In this document: piece by piece, positions 18,295 through 27,233 of the stretch | How the letters are laid out: each line of letters starts with the position of its first letter | Numbering within the stretch: position 1 is the stretch's first letter | DNA from: Nitrospirota bacterium | Lineage (GTDB): Bacteria > Nitrospirota > Leptospirillia > Leptospirillales > Leptospirillaceae | DNA length: 64,000 nucleotides | Reading direction: 5' to 3' | NCBI GenBank assembly: GCA_021810805.1 | Contig: JAJZHW010000002.1 | Location: 154,219-218,218, forward strand | Notes under the pieces: model-generated | What the model saw: the letters and a program-made list of their open reading frames with translations, nothing else | What the model was told of the DNA's origin: nothing | Databases searched by the model: none | Made by a program: the position numbers and the translations under genes

Positions 18295-20316
18295 TTAACC
18301 CAGGTCGAAGGGATCGATCTGCCACTCCACGAGGATCTTGCCCCGGGAGTTATAATAGCTCTTCACCTGTTCCAGGCGCTGGTGGACAAGGCCGATGGTC
18401 GGGGCCTTGATCACGATTTGCGCCCGGAAACGGTTCTTGAGCTTGGGCGGAAGGCCGGGAACGGGTCCGAAGATCCCGTCTCCGGCGGGGAATGTCCCAA
18501 AGGGGGATTTTTCGGCAAGGATCTCCTGAACGGGCTCTTCTCGGGCCGAAGAGAGAATGATCGAGGCAAGCCGGGCAAACGGGGGGTATCCCAGAAGCCG
18601 CCGCTCCTCCAGCACATGGTTGTAAAAAGCCTCCTGATCGTAGTTTTGGGCCCATCCGAGAACGGGATTGTCGGGATCCCGCGTGACAATGTCCACCTGG
18701 CCACCGTCCCGGTGGCGCCCCACCCTCCCCGCCAGCTGCAAAATCAGTCCGAAGGCCCTCTCTGACGCACGATAGTCGGGAAAGGCCAGCATCCCGTCCG
18801 TCTCGAGCACAACGCCGTAAGTCACATTGGGGAGGTCGTGTCCCTTGGCGACCACCTGTGTTCCCACGAGAATGTCCCCCTCTCCCCCCCGAAAGGCCGC
18901 AAGCTTTTCCTGGCTCTCCCGGGCGGAATCCGCGTCGAGTCGAACCACCCTGGCCTCCGGGAAGAGCTTTTCCAGGATCTCCTCAAGCTTTTGAGTGGCC
19001 GTTCCCCGAAGCTCCAGATCCCGCCCCAGACAGGAGGGACAAAGGGAGGGGACGGCAAAGGAAGAGGCGCAGGAGTGGCAGATCATCCTCCGGTCCGGAA
19101 TCTTGTGAAAGACCAGTTTGACGGCGCAGGAAGGGCAGGAGAGTGTCGCATGGCAGGAGCGGCAGAGGAGGGTGGGAACATACCCTCGCCTATTCAGGAG
19201 GATCACGGCCTGTTCGGATCTGGCAAGTGCGGAGGCGATGCGTTCCGGGATCGGATCGGGGAGGGGGGAGGGGCCGGTGGCGGAAGGGATAAGCGAAAGG
19301 GTCGGCAGGGGTCGGCCTCCGATTCTTCCGGGAAGGCTTAAGGAATGATAGCGCCCGGAGGAGACATGGAAAACGGCGTCGGAGAGAGGGGTGGCCGATC
19401 CCAAAACGACAGGGATGTTCAGATCCTGGGCCCGCCGGAGGGCGAGGTTCCGGGCGTTGAAGGAGAGCCCTTCATAGGCCTGGTAGGAGGGATCGTGCTC
19501 CTCGTCGATGATGATGAGCCCCAGATGGGAAAGGGGGGAAAACAGGGCTGACCGGGGGCCCACCACCACCGGAACCCGGCCGGAGAGGATCCGGGCGAAG
19601 GCCCGGGTCCTCTCCCCCTTTGTCTGGGCACTGTGGATCCCTTCCGCGGCAGGAGAAATCGCCTGCATGGCCTCGAGAAGGGGGGCCACAAGCCCGATCT
19701 CGGGGGTGAGGACAAGGACGGAGGATCCTTCTTGGATGACGGTTCTCGCCATCTCCTGGTAAAGTCTGGTTTTTCCCGAGCCGGTGACGCCACGGAGGAG
19801 AAAGGGGGCAAACCTCTCCCGTCTTTTTTCTTCCCATTCTGCCAGGGCCTCCGCTTGGGCAGGGGAAAGGGAGTGAAGGGTGGGGAGGTCTGTCTTGGTC
19901 TCGGGAGGGGAGGCGCTGAACTCCTTCCAGAAGGAGGCAGGAAGAGGTTTGGGCAGGGCCATGGAGGGAGGAAGAGCCGACTTGGCCAGAAGACCCGGGG
20001 GGATTTTGTAGTACCAGGCTCCGAAGCTGACGAGCAAATGAAGTGCCGCAGGAAAGACCGGAACGGGATCGAGAACGCCTGAAATCTCCCGAAGGGCTCC
20101 CGCAAAGGGGGGGGCGGGGTCGGACCAGACGAGCCCGGCCACCGTTCGGCGTCCAAGAGGGATGGCAACACGGGTTCCGGGAGGAATCTCTGTGGCAGGA
20201 TCGGGATTTCTATAGGTGAGAAAAGGGATATCGGGAATGGCGTCGAAGGGAAGGACTGTCAGGAGTTCCTTCTTCGCCGAAGAGAGGCTCTCAGAGGGGC
20301 CGGGTGTCGGATCCAC
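18295..20316 (-). CDS. priA: Primosomal protein N' (replication restart helicase)
   Basis: 673 residues, GTG start at 20316, overlapping nrdR by 26 bases. The N-terminal DNA 3'-end-binding region is followed by the helicase core. Walker A is GVTGSGKTRLYQ (near residue 186) and the DEAH-type box is IIDEEHDPSYQ. Paired-cysteine zinc motifs include CRSCHATLSCPSC, CHSC and CPSC. The C-terminal motifs GTQVVAKGHD and QLAGRVGR are present. PriA reloads the replisome at stalled forks. Confidence 0.93.
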   Translation of the reverse strand: MDPTPGPSESLSSAKKELLTVLPFDAIPDIPFLTYRNPDPATEIPPGTRVAIPLGRRTVAGLVWSDPAPPFAGALREISGVLDPVPVFPAALHLLVSFGAWYYKIPPGLLAKSALPPSMALPKPLPASFWKEFSASPPETKTDLPTLHSLSPAQAEALAEWEEKRRERFAPFLLRGVTGSGKTRLYQEMARTVIQEGSSVLVLTPEIGLVAPLLEAMQAISPAAEGIHSAQTKGERTRAFARILSGRVPVVVGPRSALFSPLSHLGLIIIDEEHDPSYQAYEGLSFNARNLALRRAQDLNIPVVLGSATPLSDAVFHVSSGRYHSLSLPGRIGGRPLPTLSLIPSATGPSPLPDPIPERIASALARSEQAVILLNRRGYVPTLLCRSCHATLSCPSCAVKLVFHKIPDRRMICHSCASSFAVPSLCPSCLGRDLELRGTATQKLEEILEKLFPEARVVRLDADSARESQEKLAAFRGGEGDILVGTQVVAKGHDLPNVTYGVVLETDGMLAFPDYRASERAFGLILQLAGRVGRHRDGGQVDIVTRDPDNPVLGWAQNYDQEAFYNHVLEERRLLGYPPFARLASIILSSAREEPVQEILAEKSPFGTFPAGDGIFGPVPGLPPKLKNRFRAQIVIKAPTIGLVHQRLEQVKSYYNSRGKILVEWQIDPFDLG

Positions 20317-20761
20317 TTTTGAGCCGGAGGATTTCTAGGGCAAACTCTTCCGGATCACGGAAGCTCTTGTAGACAGAGGCGAAGCGAACGTAGGCGACGT
20401 GGTCGACCTGGGAGAGATGGTCCATGACAAGTTCCCCGATCCTCCGGGAGGGAATCTCCTGAGTGGAGACTTCGGAGAGACTGCGCTCGATCTCTTCGAC
20501 GATGGCCGTAATGGCTTCGGTCGAGACAGGCCGCTTCTGGAAGGCCCGTCTGAGGCCCTCCATGAGCTTGTTCCTGTCGTACGATTCGCGCCGTCCATCT
20601 TTCTTTACCACAACAGGAGCGGACTCTTGAACCCATTCATAGGTGGTAAATCGGGCGTGGCAGGCAGCACATTCCCTGCGGCGACGGATGCCGCGGCCGT
20701 CCGCGGTGAGGCGCGAGTCGACGACCTTGGAGTCCGGAACGCGGCAAAAGGGGCAGTTCAT
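20291..20761 (-). CDS. nrdR: Transcriptional repressor NrdR
   Basis: 156 residues from the ATG at 20761; a longer upstream frame runs through the glyA end and is not needed. The zinc ribbon is MNCPFC...[12 protein letters not shown] (residues 1-38), followed by the ATP-cone domain starting at [17 protein letters not shown]. NrdR senses ATP/dATP and represses ribonucleotide reductase genes. The start overlaps the glyA stop as ATGA. No NrdR box was recognised in this window. Confidence 0.95.
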   Translation of the reverse strand: MNCPFCRVPDSKVVDSRLTADGRGIRRRRECAACHARFTTYEWVQESAPVVVKKDGRRESYDRNKLMEGLRRAFQKRPVSTEAITAIVEEIERSLSEVSTQEIPSRRIGELVMDHLSQVDHVAYVRFASVYKSFRDPEEFALEILRLKSGSDTRPL

Positions 20762-22026
20762 CGGGGGGTGGCGGAGCCACTCCTGCGGATTTCTCCGTAG
20801 ATGGGAAAGCGGCCAAGAAGATCCCGCACCGAGTCGGCAACCTTGCGTGTGACTTCGGCCTTTCCGCGGCTGTCGAGGATTTCCCGGATCCACAGCCCCA
20901 CCTGACGCATCTCTTCCCGACCGAGTCCTCGCGTGGTGGCGGCGGGAGTCCCGATGCGGATTCCGCTGGTGACTGTCGGAGGCTTGTCGTCAAAGGGAAC
21001 GCCGTTCTTGTTGACGAAAATTCCTGCCTGGGAGAGGTATTGCTCGGCATCTCGGCCGGTGAGTCCCTGAGGCCTGAGGTCGATCAGGAGGAGATGGTTG
21101 TCGGTTCCTCCGGTGAGAAGGTGATAGCCCCCTTCCGTCAGGGTTTCCGCCAAGACCCGGCAGTTTTCCACCACCCGGGCCATATAGTCGCGGAAGGAGG
21201 GGTCCATGGCCTCCCGAAGCATGACGGCCTTTCCAGCGACCACATGCATGAGGGGTCCTCCCTGCATCATCGGGAAGACGGCCTTGTCCAGAGCCTTGGC
21301 ATGGGCTTCGCGCGAGAAGGCCATCCCGCCGCGAGGTCCGCGAAGGGTCTTGTGGGTCGATGTCGTCACGTAGTCGGCCACAGGGAAGGGGGAGGGGTGG
21401 AGTCCTGCCGCCACGAGCCCGGAGATGTGGGCCATGTCCACGAGGAAGGTGGCTCCAACTTCGTCACTGATGGCCCGGAAGGGGGCAAAGTCGATGACCC
21501 GGGGGTAGGAGCTCGCTCCGGCAATGATGATCCGGGGACGGTGTTCCCGGGCCAGCGAGCGGACCTGGTCCATGTCGATGAGGCCGGTCTTGGGGTCGAC
21601 CCCGTAGGAGACGGCCTTGTAGTAATGGCCGGAAAAGGAGACGCCGGCGCCGTGGGTGAGATGTCCTCCATGGGAGAGATTCATTCCGAGAATCGTGTCT
21701 CCCGGGCGAATGGCCGCAAGGTAGACGGCCATGTTTGCCTGGGATCCCGAATGGGGCTGGACATTGACATGTTCGGCACCGAAGAGGGATTTGGCGCGGG
21801 CGATGGCAAGCTCTTCGACCTTGTCGACGGCTTCGCATCCCGAGTAGTAGCGTCGCCCGGGATACCCTTCGGCATATTTGTTGGTCATGACCGAACCCAC
21901 CGCCTCCAGGATCGACGGACTCACGTAGTTTTCGGAGGCGATGAGGATCAGGCGATCCTGCTCCCGTTCGACTTCCTGCATGATTGCGAGATGGGTTTCG
22001 GGGTCTTTTTGTTCAAGCCAGCGCAT
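20758..22026 (-). CDS. glyA: Serine hydroxymethyltransferase
   Basis: 422 residues. It converts serine and tetrahydrofolate to glycine and methylene-THF with PLP. The PLP-lysine motif [15 protein letters not shown] lies near residue 226. [15 protein letters not shown] near 93 and [12 protein letters not shown] near 198 are equally typical. It lies in the common order rpiB-glyA-nrdR, 41 bases after rpiB. Confidence 0.97.
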   Translation of the reverse strand: MRWLEQKDPETHLAIMQEVEREQDRLILIASENYVSPSILEAVGSVMTNKYAEGYPGRRYYSGCEAVDKVEELAIARAKSLFGAEHVNVQPHSGSQANMAVYLAAIRPGDTILGMNLSHGGHLTHGAGVSFSGHYYKAVSYGVDPKTGLIDMDQVRSLAREHRPRIIIAGASSYPRVIDFAPFRAISDEVGATFLVDMAHISGLVAAGLHPSPFPVADYVTTSTHKTLRGPRGGMAFSREAHAKALDKAVFPMMQGGPLMHVVAGKAVMLREAMDPSFRDYMARVVENCRVLAETLTEGGYHLLTGGTDNHLLLIDLRPQGLTGRDAEQYLSQAGIFVNKNGVPFDDKPPTVTSGIRIGTPAATTRGLGREEMRQVGLWIREILDSRGKAEVTRKVADSVRDLLGRFPIYGEIRRSGSATPR

Positions 22027-22067
22027 GGGGCAAGGGTCCTCTCGTTGAGTTCTCTCGTGTGGGGGAA

Positions 22068-22526
22068 TTAGGTCGTTGTTCCGTGATTTTCCTGTTCGAT
22101 TTGGGAAACTTTTTCAATCCTTCGCCCGTGGCGCCCTCCCTCAAAGGTGGCGGAGAGGAAGGCGTCAAGCCAGGATGTTGCGTCTTTCGGGGCCACTTCC
22201 CGCCCTCCAAAGACGATGATATTGGCATTGTTGTGCTGGTGGGCCAGACGGGCGGTCTCCTCGTTATAGAGGAGTGCGGCCCGAATGCCACGGATCTTGT
22301 TGGCGGCGATGCTCATTCCGATTCCGGTTCCGCAGACAAGAATCCCATAGGCTCCTGGTGAGGCGAGAACAGACTCGCCCACCTTTCTGGCATAGTCGGG
22401 GTAGTCAACGGAAAGGTCGCTATCGGTGCCGAGGTCAATGGCGGAGATCCCTTTGGCTTTCGCGTGGGAGAGAAGGATATCCTTGAGCTCGCGGCCGGCA
22501 TGGTCCGAGCCGAAATAGAGTGTCAT
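22068..22526 (-). CDS. rpiB: Ribose-5-phosphate isomerase B
   Basis: 152 residues from the ATG at 22526. The N-terminus [12 protein letters not shown], the phosphate-binding region and the catalytic-cysteine loop [16 protein letters not shown] (near residue 64) identify the RpiB/LacAB family. [13 protein letters not shown] near 99 supports it. It interconverts ribose-5-phosphate and ribulose-5-phosphate. It is the first gene of the minus-strand rpiB-glyA-nrdR-priA run. Confidence 0.95.
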   Translation of the reverse strand: MTLYFGSDHAGRELKDILLSHAKAKGISAIDLGTDSDLSVDYPDYARKVGESVLASPGAYGILVCGTGIGMSIAANKIRGIRAALLYNEETARLAHQHNNANIIVFGGREVAPKDATSWLDAFLSATFEGGRHGRRIEKVSQIEQENHGTTT

Positions 22527-22556
22527 AAATGGCCCCGGGTGGATTTTTGTGCGCAG

Positions 22557-22584
22557 TTGACAGGGTGATCGTGCGGATGACAAT
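22557..22584 (+). promoter_or_regulatory. Candidate promoter toward the 22736 lipoprotein
   Basis: A perfect TTGACA at 22557-22562 is followed after 16 bases by GACAAT (22579-22584). This would leave a leader of about 145 bases. It overlaps the rpiB leader on the other strand. The -10 match is modest. Confidence 0.35.
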
Positions 22585-22603
22585 TCGCGCGGACTCACTT
22601 AGA

Positions 22604-22612
22604 ATTATAACA
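22604..22612 (-). promoter_or_regulatory. Extended -10 promoter for rpiB-glyA-nrdR-priA
   Basis: Read on the minus strand, TGTTATAAT is a consensus extended -10 element (TGnTATAAT). No good -35 hexamer lies 16-18 bases upstream, as is usual for this type. It would give a leader of about 70 bases before rpiB. Confidence 0.5.
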
Positions 22613-22735
22613 TTGAATCTCTGGGGATGCGAGACGTGTTGGAAGTGCATCCTGAAGGAGAGAAAGTGTTGATGAGATGCCCTGTAAAGTGATGGGTCCG
22701 AAAAAAATGAGGGAGCGTTCCATGGAGGAGGGGAC

Positions 22736-23260
22736 TTGAAAAGACGACTGTCCGGAGCGCTGCCACTTCTATCTGTTCTTTTTCTGGGACTTTCCTCCTG
22801 TGATTCGTCTGTCTTCAACAATCCTCACGGTCTTCTTGGTGGGCTTTTTTCTTCGGGGGGAAGCAAGTCGGGCAGCGGATCGGGCGCCACCTCCGGATCG
22901 GGATCCTCGTCTTCCTCCGGATCGACCGAATCGTTTTCGTCCTCGAGCCCCCCGACGAACACCTCAAAGAATCCGTCGTTTGGCACGCGCCTTGATCCTC
23001 CGACCTTTTCCCATGTCGTTCCCCTCTCTGAAGGAGACGGGATCTATCTCCAGTGGAGACGGGTCGACAATGCCTCTGACTATCTTGTTTACGACGGAAA
23101 CCGATTGATCAAGGACGTGCCGCAAACCCATACCCGGATCATGGGACTTCTTCCCTGCACCGGATATGCCTTCCGCATCTATAGCTCCAACGGAAAAAGA
23201 GTTTCCCGACAGGGTCTTCTTGTCAGGGTCCATACCCGAGGCTGCCTGACCTCTCCCTAG
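22736..23260 (+). CDS. Lipoprotein with low-complexity Ser/Gly linker and FnIII-like domain
   Basis: 174 residues, TTG start with GGAGGAGGGG upstream. The N-terminus is a lipoprotein signal with lipobox LGLSSC (cysteine near residue 22). A Ser/Gly-rich linker spans about 40-75. The last 90 residues have the shape of a fibronectin type III fold (YLQWRRVDNASDYLVYDG, then GLLPCTGYAFRIYSSNG), with two late cysteines that could pair. Probably exported and membrane-anchored; function unknown. It is convergent with the kinase-like pair, and no clear terminator lies between them. Confidence 0.65.
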   Translation: MKRRLSGALPLLSVLFLGLSSCDSSVFNNPHGLLGGLFSSGGSKSGSGSGATSGSGSSSSSGSTESFSSSSPPTNTSKNPSFGTRLDPPTFSHVVPLSEGDGIYLQWRRVDNASDYLVYDGNRLIKDVPQTHTRIMGLLPCTGYAFRIYSSNGKRVSRQGLLVRVHTRGCLTSP

Positions 23261-23320
23261 CGGAAGATCCCTCTCTCAGGCTTTTCCCTAAAAAAACTGA
23301 AATATCGGAAGTGTCAGGCG

Positions 23321-23983
23321 CTATCCCAGCGAGCGGATGATGGGGGAGAGGAGTCTCCTCATGCGGGTTTGCGTCTTTTCGAGGGAGAGCGTGGCATCGA
23401 CGACATGGAATCCGTGGGTCTCTCGGAGGCTGTCGTATTCCGCCAGAACCCGGGACTGAAAGAGGATGTAGGATTCCCGTGGGTCGGTGGAGAGCCCCAT
23501 GTCGAGCCCGGCTTCGTAGAACTTGATCGACCGGGTTCGCGTGATTCTCTGGTAGGAGGTCTCGGGATCGACGCGGAAGAGAAAGGTCAAGTCCGGGACG
23601 ATGGCAAAGTTGAAGTTGGACAGAAGCCAAGGTCGGGGAAGGCCACGGGCACAGTCCCGGGCGATGGCAGTATAGATGTATCGGTCCGAGAGGACGACCA
23701 TTCCAGCTTCCATGGCTGGAAGAATTTCGTAAGTGTAACGAAAGCTGAAGTCAGCGGCATGAAGAAGGCTGAAGGCATAAGGGGTCAGAACCTGCTTTTT
23801 CTTGGCCTTCCGAATGACGGGAGAGATGTCTGGACTCGAGTTCCATGCGCTCTTAAGAACTCCGAATCCCTTGGATTGCAAATAGTCGGAGAGGAGGTCG
23901 AGCTGGGTTGATTTCCCGGATCCGTCAATTCCCTCGACGACGATGAGTCGCCCGGGATAGGGGTGAGGAGGGGTATGGGTCAT
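23321..23983 (-). CDS. Thymidylate-kinase-like P-loop protein (copy 1)
   Basis: 220 residues. The P-loop is GIDGSGKST (near residue 18) and the DR motif is intact in LSDRYIYTA (near 99), both as in dTMP kinase. The dTMP-binding loop normally written TREPGGT is absent; SAWNSSP stands at that place. The LID region reads RTRSIKFYEAG. It is therefore a member of the family that may not be the housekeeping enzyme. It overlaps the upstream paralogue by 4 bases (ATGA), so the two are coupled. Confidence 0.75.
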   Translation of the reverse strand: MTHTPPHPYPGRLIVVEGIDGSGKSTQLDLLSDYLQSKGFGVLKSAWNSSPDISPVIRKAKKKQVLTPYAFSLLHAADFSFRYTYEILPAMEAGMVVLSDRYIYTAIARDCARGLPRPWLLSNFNFAIVPDLTFLFRVDPETSYQRITRTRSIKFYEAGLDMGLSTDPRESYILFQSRVLAEYDSLRETHGFHVVDATLSLEKTQTRMRRLLSPIIRSLG

Positions 23984-24660
23984 CGGTTCTCCTTTCTGTG
24001 AGCCGAAAGGAGAGCGTCGATCCGTGACCGAAGCGTTGACTGTTGGCGATGGATGGGCGCCGTGGCATCGATTGTATCCATATGATGGGCCCTGGCGAGC
24101 TCCCGATACATTTCGATGAGCCGTCTCTGATAAATGACGAAGGAATCCTTCTTGCGTCCGGAAAGGTTCATGTCCATCCCGGATTCGTAGTAATCGAAAA
24201 ATCTTTCTTGGCGGGTTTTCCAGTGAAGGCGTTCGAGGAGTGTCTCGACCGGGAGATCGAGATAGAAGGTCTTGGCCGGAACGAGGGCGAAGTCGAAGAT
24301 GTTGGCGATCCAGTCCGGGGCGATCCCCCGAAGGATGGCGCGGCTGAAGACGGTATAGACATATTGCTCGGCAATGACCAGTTGCCCTGATTCCAGGGCG
24401 GGGATGATCTGGTGCTCGAACCGGTCGACAAAGTCGGCGGCGTAAAGAAAGCTGAATGTCAGGGGGTCGAGATAATTCTGCTGCTTGAGGTCGGAGATCG
24501 CTCCCCGGATAAGTTCAACGGTATTGCAGGCCGAAACGACGACCGCGACCCCGCGAGACAGGTAATAGTGCTTTAGAAGCTCGGCCTGCGTTGTTTTTCC
24601 GGATCCGTCCGTTCCTTCGATGGCGATCAGAAGTCCAGGGTATTGAGTCGTTCGTTCCAA
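23980..24660 (-). CDS. Thymidylate-kinase-like P-loop protein (copy 2, altered DR motif)
   Basis: 226 residues. The P-loop is GTDGSGKTT (near residue 16). Where dTMP kinases and copy 1 have DRY, this protein has EQY (in IAEQYVYT, near residue 97), losing the arginine that contacts the substrate. The TREPGG loop is replaced by SACNTVE. It shares with copy 1 the unusual stretch YESGMDMNLS and an aromatic-rich C-terminal helix. The pair looks like an old duplication with divergence, perhaps forming a heterodimer. Confidence 0.72.
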   Translation of the reverse strand: MERTTQYPGLLIAIEGTDGSGKTTQAELLKHYYLSRGVAVVVSACNTVELIRGAISDLKQQNYLDPLTFSFLYAADFVDRFEHQIIPALESGQLVIAEQYVYTVFSRAILRGIAPDWIANIFDFALVPAKTFYLDLPVETLLERLHWKTRQERFFDYYESGMDMNLSGRKKDSFVIYQRRLIEMYRELARAHHMDTIDATAPIHRQQSTLRSRIDALLSAHRKENR

Positions 24661-24720
24661 GGGAAAACATCCTTAGAATAAAGTGGAAAGAATCCTCGCC
24701 GCAGTTAGGAACTGTAAAAA

Positions 24721-24749
24721 ACGCTATCAGTGACAAAGGGTAAAGTCAA
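24721..24749 (-). promoter_or_regulatory. Candidate promoter for the kinase-like pair
   Basis: On the minus strand TTGACT (24749-24744), a 17-base spacer and TAGCGT (24726-24721) lie about 60 bases before the 24660 start. The -35 is good and the -10 is weak. A short inverted repeat, CAGTT-AGG-AACTG at 24702-24714, lies just downstream. Confidence 0.3.
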
Positions 24750-24989
24750 GCAAGAGAAGTCTTGGAATGGGAGTTTGGGAATCCCCAAGAAATCGGGAGG
24801 GCGGAGCGCTGTCCAAGATTTTCCCTCGAATGCCCCTGATTCTGCGCGGACACCTTTCCCCTTCGCATCTTTCAGGGGAATTTGCTCTTCCTGCTTTTGA
24901 TGCAGCATCGGTTTGGAGCGATTGGCCCCTCGAAAGGTTCCCGCTGTATTCCCTTAAGCGTTGGCGATTCCCACAGACTGATAATTTCA

Positions 24990-25260
24990 AATGGAAATTT
25001 TTGTCTGTGTTTGTTATTTTTATAATTAATTTAATTTATCAAAATTTAATATTGACTAAGTATTTTTCTGTGTAATATGATCTTGTATATTATTTTTTAA
25101 AATTTTATTTTTAATGATCCAAATTATTTATTTTTTTGTTGAATTACAAGGAAATTCCGCTTGTGAATTCCATAATTTACCTATTATTTAAGTAAACACT
25201 AGAGCCTGAAAAGAAAACTTTCATTCTTTTTTTCAATGAGGGCGTCATTCAACACGATTC
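24990..25260 (+). other. AT-rich non-coding island upstream of chemotaxis receptor
   Basis: Within the 670-base gap 24661-25330, this stretch is very A/T-rich (long T and A runs, TAATTTAATTTAT), in strong contrast to the flanking genes. Promoter-like hexamers occur, for example TTGACT at 25052-25057 and TTGTGA/TATTAT at 25161-25187, but I cannot choose among them. No gene, RNA or repeat is recognised. A 102-codon frame from 24767 looks accidental. Confidence 0.6.
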
Positions 25261-25281
25261 CAACTTAAACGAAAGGAGAGA

Positions 25282-25322
25282 CGCATTGTTCCCCCGGGGT
25301 GGAGACCGGGGTCTCCAATGCG
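25282..25322 (+). promoter_or_regulatory. Structured 5' leader of the chemotaxis receptor mRNA
   Basis: CGCATTG (25282-25288) pairs exactly with CAATGCG (25316-25322). Inside it, GGAGAC (25301-25306) can pair with GTCTCC (25311-25316), and CCCC can pair with GGGG runs. The structure ends 8 bases before the ATG at 25331. It could modulate translation or mRNA stability; I do not recognise a known riboswitch class. Confidence 0.45.
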
Positions 25323-25330
25323 CGTAAAGG

Positions 25331-27199
25331 ATGAAGAAAGAGTTTGTGAACGATCGCAGGGAAGTGGACAAACACACGGCTGACCGGAGGCTTTCAGACA
25401 GGAGAAATCGTGACATCGAGGTGGAGGGAAAGAGGTTCCGGACCCGGGCGAATGTCATCATCTCGGTTCTCGTGGCCGTTACGACCGTCGCGGGCCTCTT
25501 TCTTGTGGTAAAAAGCCTGGGACGACTGTCCGTTGCCTCCCGGGAGCTCGCCTCCGTGGGGCAGGTGAGAAATGCCTTGATCAATCTTCAGTCAGATGCG
25601 GGGGCGTACTTTCTCAAGAGCGATCCTTCCCTCTACAGCGACTTCGTCAAGACAAATTCTCGTCTTGCCAAGCAAATCGATACCCTTGAGGGGATCACTC
25701 CTGCCGAGAAGGCGGAGGTCAAGGTCAATCTCATCCAGATGCGAGCCCTGTCCACTCTTCTGTTTCATACCACTGCCCGCTCCGTGGAGAAGCAGGGATT
25801 TGCCAGCGTCCAGAATCTGATCCAGATTCTCGACCGGAATGTGGCCAAGAAGGCCGTGGATCGGGAAGAGAAAAGGTATCGGGAAGAGGAAACGAGAATC
25901 CGGAATATTGTGATCGGGAACAGCCTCTTCATTCTCGTTCTGGCCATACTCTCCACCCTGATGACGGTCAGGCTGGCCCACAATGTTCAGCGCGGTCTTC
26001 TTGACCCCTTGCACCAGCTTGCCGAGCAGGCCCGAGAGGCCCAGCATTTCCGGCTCTCTGATCGCCATGTCGAAAGTCCCTATCTGGAGATCCAAGCCGT
26101 CAGCACCACAATCCGCTCGGTCCTCAAGATGGTTTTCACGACCCTCAACCGCCTTCCTGGCCTGGGAGTTGCCATTGCGGAAGCAGAGATGGGAGCGGGT
26201 CGCAATGGCAATACGATCTTGTATGCCAACGACACCATGCAGTCACTCTACAAGACGATCCGACCGGAGCTCGAGAAATTCGTCGGCTCTTCTTTGCCAT
26301 CCGATCTTCGGGGGATGTCGATCCATTCCTTCCATCGGAATCCCGACATGATTCGAAAGGATATTGCGGCGATCGGGCCCGAAGAGACAAGGGAAAACGC
26401 CGTCCTGACGATCGGAAAGCGGTTCATATTTTCCCAGAGCTTTGCTCTGAGTGACGAAGCAGGACATCCCCAGGCCTATGTGACGGTTTTTTCCGACGTG
26501 ACCCGGGAAGAAAATCTGAACTCCGGCATCAAGAGCGCCGAGAGTTCGGGGCGCAACCTCACCCAGTCGATGGTCCAGATCTCTGGATCGGTGTCTGAGA
26601 TTACCCGAAGCCTCGACACCATCTCACGGGAGTTTGGCGGTATCAATGCCGAGGTTCACAGGGGAGGCGATATTGTCGCCAACCTGTCCAAGACCGTCGA
26701 CAGCCAGACGGACCTGATGTCGACTCTCCGCTCGGTGACAGAGTCGATGAACGCCAAGTCGTCAGAGATCCAGCAGATCACCGAAGCCATCAGTCAGATT
26801 GCCGAGCAGATCAATCTTCTTGCCCTCAATGCCGCCATCGAAGCGGCCCGGGCGGGAGAGCAGGGACGGGGATTTGCCGTGGTGGCGGACGAGGTACGAA
26901 AACTTGCTGACATGACGGCGCGGTCGGTCGGAGACATTGGATCGATCATCGAATCGACCGTGGAGGAGACCCGAAGAAACAGCATGCTTCTTTCAGAGCT
27001 TGGAACGGCTGTGCTCTCGACAAAGGACCGAACGGAAGAGACCAAGCAGGCCTTCTCCACGATCGAAACTTCTCTTGTCCGCCTCACCAGCCTCTCCGAA
27101 GAAATCCGCTCCCAGATGAACCTCTCGTCGGGAGCCGTCGGAAAGATGGAAACCCTTGTGGGGGAAACCCTCAGAAGTTATGACAGCTTGCTTCGTTAG
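25331..27199 (+). CDS. Methyl-accepting chemotaxis protein
   Basis: 622 residues. A charged cytoplasmic head of about 40 residues precedes TM1 (41-60), then a helical sensor domain of about 130 residues, TM2 (about 194-213) and a HAMP-like segment. A PAS-like region follows (about 270-395, ending in [11 protein letters not shown]). The signalling domain has its hairpin tip near 495-525, including [20 protein letters not shown] and [10 protein letters not shown]. There is no C-terminal CheR-tether pentapeptide. The ATG has AAAGG immediately against it; a GTG at 25346 with AGAAAGAG upstream is an alternative start. No other chemotaxis gene is adjacent. Confidence 0.93.
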   Translation: MKKEFVNDRREVDKHTADRRLSDRRNRDIEVEGKRFRTRANVIISVLVAVTTVAGLFLVVKSLGRLSVASRELASVGQVRNALINLQSDAGAYFLKSDPSLYSDFVKTNSRLAKQIDTLEGITPAEKAEVKVNLIQMRALSTLLFHTTARSVEKQGFASVQNLIQILDRNVAKKAVDREEKRYREEETRIRNIVIGNSLFILVLAILSTLMTVRLAHNVQRGLLDPLHQLAEQAREAQHFRLSDRHVESPYLEIQAVSTTIRSVLKMVFTTLNRLPGLGVAIAEAEMGAGRNGNTILYANDTMQSLYKTIRPELEKFVGSSLPSDLRGMSIHSFHRNPDMIRKDIAAIGPEETRENAVLTIGKRFIFSQSFALSDEAGHPQAYVTVFSDVTREENLNSGIKSAESSGRNLTQSMVQISGSVSEITRSLDTISREFGGINAEVHRGGDIVANLSKTVDSQTDLMSTLRSVTESMNAKSSEIQQITEAISQIAEQINLLALNAAIEAARAGEQGRGFAVVADEVRKLADMTARSVGDIGSIIESTVEETRRNSMLLSELGTAVLSTKDRTEETKQAFSTIETSLVRLTSLSEEIRSQMNLSSGAVGKMETLVGETLRSYDSLLR

Positions 27200-27233
27200 G
27201 AGGGAAAGGGGAAGCGAAAGGGTGACGTGTTCC

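Noticed and set aside
24767..25075. 102-codon plus-strand frame in the large intergenic region
   Set aside because: It runs from normal DNA into the AT-rich island, has no ribosome site, and its hydrophobic end merely reflects T-rich codons.
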